From Planotetraspora kaengkrachanensis (lineage in GTDB: Bacteria; Actinomycetota; Actinomycetes; Streptosporangiales; Streptosporangiaceae), in the NCBI RefSeq assembly GCF_016862895.1, contig NZ_BONV01000026.1, positions 120,773-184,772 on the forward strand: DNA of 64,000 nucleotides, written 5' to 3'. The translations under genes were made by a program, and so were the position numbers. Positions 61,783 through 64,000 of the stretch are shown here, piece after piece. Within the stretch, counting starts at the first letter, position 1. Each line of letters opens with the position of its first letter. The notes under the pieces were generated by a model, which did no database searches, was not told where the DNA came from, and saw nothing but the letters and a program-made list of their open reading frames with translations.

Positions 61783-63707
61783 TCGTAGCCTCCGCCGTCC
61801 TCGTGGCGGCCTGGCTGGTCGTCGCCGCCGGCGCGCTGGCCGCCGATCGCAGGGCGCTGGTGCGCGCGGCCCTGCTGGTCGCGGGCGCGCAGGGGGTGGC
61901 GACGGTCTGGCCGGCCTGCGTCCCCCTCGCGGTGGCCGCCTGGTTCGCGTGCGGCCTCGGCCTGCCCGACGGCGAGCTGGGGTCGTGGGCGCGCAGGGCG
62001 TTCGCGGCCTTCGCCTTCGCCGCCGCCGTGGTCTGGAGCGTGATGACGGCCGCTTCCGGGACGACGCCGCACGTGGGAGCCGTGGTCGGCGTGGTGGCGG
62101 TGATGTCGTCCGTCGCGCTCGGGGCCGTGCTGCTGCGGTGCCCCCGCGCTCCGGCCGGACGACGCCGCACGCTCCAGTGGGTCGCAGCCGCCGCCGTGGT
62201 GACGGTGGCCGCCGACGCCGTGCTGGTCGCTACCCACCTTCTGCTCGGCACTCCGGCCGACCTGCTCACCTCGGTGCTCGCCTCGACGGTCGTCCTGCCG
62301 CTCGGCGTGCTCCTCGGCCAGATGTCCTTCACGGCCCGCTTCTCCGAGCGGGGGCTGGTCGAGGCCATCGTCATCGCCGGGCTTGCCGTACTGGTGGTGG
62401 CGGTCTACCTGGTGGTGATCATCGGGCTCGCGAGGTCGCCGGAGGAGCCGGAGCGCGACGTGCTGCTCGCCAGCGTGATCGCGTCACTCACCGCCGTCGG
62501 GCTGGGACTGCCGCTCCGCTTCCGGCTGGTGTCGTTCGGTGAGGGGCTGCTCGGGCGGCGCGGGCAGACGCCGGAGGAGGCGCTGGCCTCGTTCGGAGCC
62601 CGGATGAGCCGCGCCGTGCCGTTCGACGAGCTGCTGCTGCAACTGGTGGAGTCGCTGCGCGCGACGCTCGGCCCCGCCGGAGCCGAGGTCTGGGTGGGCA
62701 CGGAGGGCGTGCTGCACCGGACGGTCAGCGTCCCCGAGCGGGAGGACGCCGTGCTGACGCTAGACGAGAAGGAGCGTCTGGTCGTCGGCCGCACGCGCAT
62801 CGGCGGCCCGGCCTGGATGTCGGTCTGGCTGCCGTCCCTGATCGAGGACAGGGACGCCCCGATCAGGGTCGCCCCCGCGGCGCACCTCGGGGATCTCCTC
62901 GGCCTGCTCGTGGTGCGGCGGCCGTCCGACGGCGTCGAGTACTCCGACGAGGACGACCGGGTGCTGATCGAGCTCGCCCGGCAGGTCGGCCTCGCGCTGC
63001 ACAACATGCGCCTCGACTCGGCTCTGCAGGCCTCCCTGGAGGAGTTGCGCCAGCGCAACGAGGAACTCCAGGCGTCGCGGTTGCGGATCGTCACCGCCGC
63101 CGACGCGTCCCGCCGCGCCATCGAGCGTGACCTGCACGACGGTGCCCAGCAACATCTCGTCGCGCTGTCGGTGAAGCTGGGGCTGGCCGGCGAGCTCATC
63201 AAGGAGGATCCGGCCCTCGTCGCCGAGATGCTGGAGGAGTTGCGGGCCGACGTGCAGAGTACCAACGCGGCCTTCCGCGAGCTGGCGCACGGCATCTACC
63301 CGCCGCTGCTGCGCGACCACGGCCTGGGGGAGGCCCTGCGGTCGATCACCCGCCGGGTGGCCCTGCCGTACGAGGTGGACGTGGACCTGTCGCGCCGCTT
63401 CTCCGAGCAGGTCGAGGCGGCCGTGTACTTCTGCTGCCTCGAGGCGATCCAGAACGCGGGAAAATACGCGGGGCCGGACGCCTCGATCCAGGTGCGCATC
63501 CACATGGACGGGCCGCTGCTGAGATTCTCGGTGAGCGACGACGGGGCGGGGTTCGACGGCGCCGACGGGCACGGCGAAGGGTACGCCGAAGGGTATGGCC
63601 ATGGGTTCGTCAACATGGCGGACCGCCTGGGAGCGATCGGCGGGCGGTTGCGTGTCGACTCCACACCCGGAACGGGAACCACGATAAGCGGGGAAATTTC
63701 AGTATGA
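61779..63707 (+). CDS. Sensor histidine kinase, DesK/NarL type
   Basis: A 642-aa kinase. About seven N-terminal helices (1-250) may sense a membrane signal, a GAF-like domain follows (about 270-410), then HisKA_3 with phospho-acceptor H453 ([11 protein letters not shown]) and a HATPase_c domain ([22 protein letters not shown]). This class pairs with NarL-type receivers, exactly the receiver type in the upstream cyclase fusion; no separate response regulator is in the run. Its stop overlaps the next gene (ATGA). Confidence 0.92.
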   Translation: MVVASAVLVAAWLVVAAGALAADRRALVRAALLVAGAQGVATVWPACVPLAVAAWFACGLGLPDGELGSWARRAFAAFAFAAAVVWSVMTAASGTTPHVGAVVGVVAVMSSVALGAVLLRCPRAPAGRRRTLQWVAAAAVVTVAADAVLVATHLLLGTPADLLTSVLASTVVLPLGVLLGQMSFTARFSERGLVEAIVIAGLAVLVVAVYLVVIIGLARSPEEPERDVLLASVIASLTAVGLGLPLRFRLVSFGEGLLGRRGQTPEEALASFGARMSRAVPFDELLLQLVESLRATLGPAGAEVWVGTEGVLHRTVSVPEREDAVLTLDEKERLVVGRTRIGGPAWMSVWLPSLIEDRDAPIRVAPAAHLGDLLGLLVVRRPSDGVEYSDEDDRVLIELARQVGLALHNMRLDSALQASLEELRQRNEELQASRLRIVTAADASRRAIERDLHDGAQQHLVALSVKLGLAGELIKEDPALVAEMLEELRADVQSTNAAFRELAHGIYPPLLRDHGLGEALRSITRRVALPYEVDVDLSRRFSEQVEAAVYFCCLEAIQNAGKYAGPDASIQVRIHMDGPLLRFSVSDDGAGFDGADGHGEGYAEGYGHGFVNMADRLGAIGGRLRVDSTPGTGTTISGEISV

Positions 63708-64000
63708 GCGGGTTTGATTCCGAGTTCGACGCGGTCGTGGTCGGCTCCGGCCCCAACGGGCTGATGGCCGCCGTGACGATGGCCGAGGCCGGCCGGCGGG
63801 TGCTGCTGGTCGAGGCGGCCGGGGTGTGCGGTGGCGGGCTGCGCACCGAGGAGCTGACGCTCCCCGGCTTCCGCCACGACGTCTGCGCGACCATCCTGGC
63901 GATGGCGCTCGCGTCCCCCGCGTTCCGCGGGCTCGGCCTCGACGTCGAGTGGGCGCACCCGCCGGTGCCCGCCGCGCATCCACTGGACCGGCGGCCCGCC
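63704..64000 (+). CDS. FAD-dependent oxidoreductase, CrtI/phytoene desaturase-like (partial)
   Basis: The first 99 residues of a flavoprotein: [20 protein letters not shown] is the Rossmann FAD motif, followed by [22 protein letters not shown] as in phytoene dehydrogenase-like enzymes. The ATG overlaps the kinase stop, so it belongs to the same operon. The 3' end lies beyond the window. Confidence 0.88.
   Translation, partial: MSGFDSEFDAVVVGSGPNGLMAAVTMAEAGRRVLLVEAAGVCGGGLRTEELTLPGFRHDVCATILAMALASPAFRGLGLDVEWAHPPVPAAHPLDRRPA

Overview
The window is GC-rich actinobacterial chromosome: dense genes, frequent GTG starts, ATGA/GTGA overlaps, an F420-type oxidoreductase, WhiJ-type XRE regulators, DUF6458, DUF6328 and GPGG-motif small membrane proteins, and a DtxR/DmdR-type iron box. 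The mix fits the Streptosporangiales (Streptosporangiaceae-like). That placement is inference from gene content, since the window has no rRNA or other phylogenetic marker. It is mostly ordinary chromosome. The accessory-looking parts are a small tRNA-Lys-linked island and three intergenic repeat arrays.

Layout. 1-8.7 kb: secreted M14 carboxypeptidase (cut by the left edge), secreted coiled-coil protein, GH1 beta-glucosidase with a divergent TetR, aldo/keto reductase with a divergent MerR, ABC exporter. 8.8-17.7 kb: LacI regulator; IclR regulator facing an aldehyde dehydrogenase across a cluster of IclR-type operators; MFS transporter; iron-box-controlled FhuF-like reductase; cysteine dioxygenase and amidohydrolase facing a LacI regulator across three tandem operators. 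17.7-27.2 kb: MIO-type ammonia-lyase with a non-canonical triad, small membrane protein, acyltransferase-3/SGNH protein, ferric-reductase-like flavoprotein, orphan response regulator, OsmC, a long non-coding stretch, double-psi beta-barrel protein, tRNA-Lys. 27.2-29.6 kb: a small island between the tRNA and a degenerate copy of its 3' end, carrying XRE, DUF6879 and small proteins. 29.7-49.1 kb: RNA-ligase-like 2H protein, Mrr-like nuclease, methyltransferase, DUF1963, amidohydrolase facing an M24-fold protein, NDH-2-like oxidoreductase, GT4/SGNH/GT4 operon, LtrA, kinase, SDR, GT9, GT4, BON and metallophosphoesterase. 49.3-53.0 kb: small membrane proteins, nucleotidyltransferase-like protein, PRC-barrel, LLM oxidoreductase.

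53.0-63.7 kb is the most coherent system. An MBL-fold hydrolase and a cyclic-nucleotide-binding protein lie divergent to a response-regulator/HTH-like/class III cyclase fusion. The fusion is followed by an ABC ATPase, two paralogous FtsX-type permeases and a DesK/NarL-type histidine kinase. Together they look like a complete sensor, cyclase, effector and degradation circuit coupled to an ABC system (inference). The window ends inside a CrtI-like FAD oxidoreductase.

The most unusual non-coding signal is a family of 53-bp-periodic tandem repeats. Each unit starts with a CGTGATCATGCAC box. There are 16 boxes in three intergenic arrays (12.5, 14.7-15.1 and 25.7 kb), and several touch or supply stop codons.
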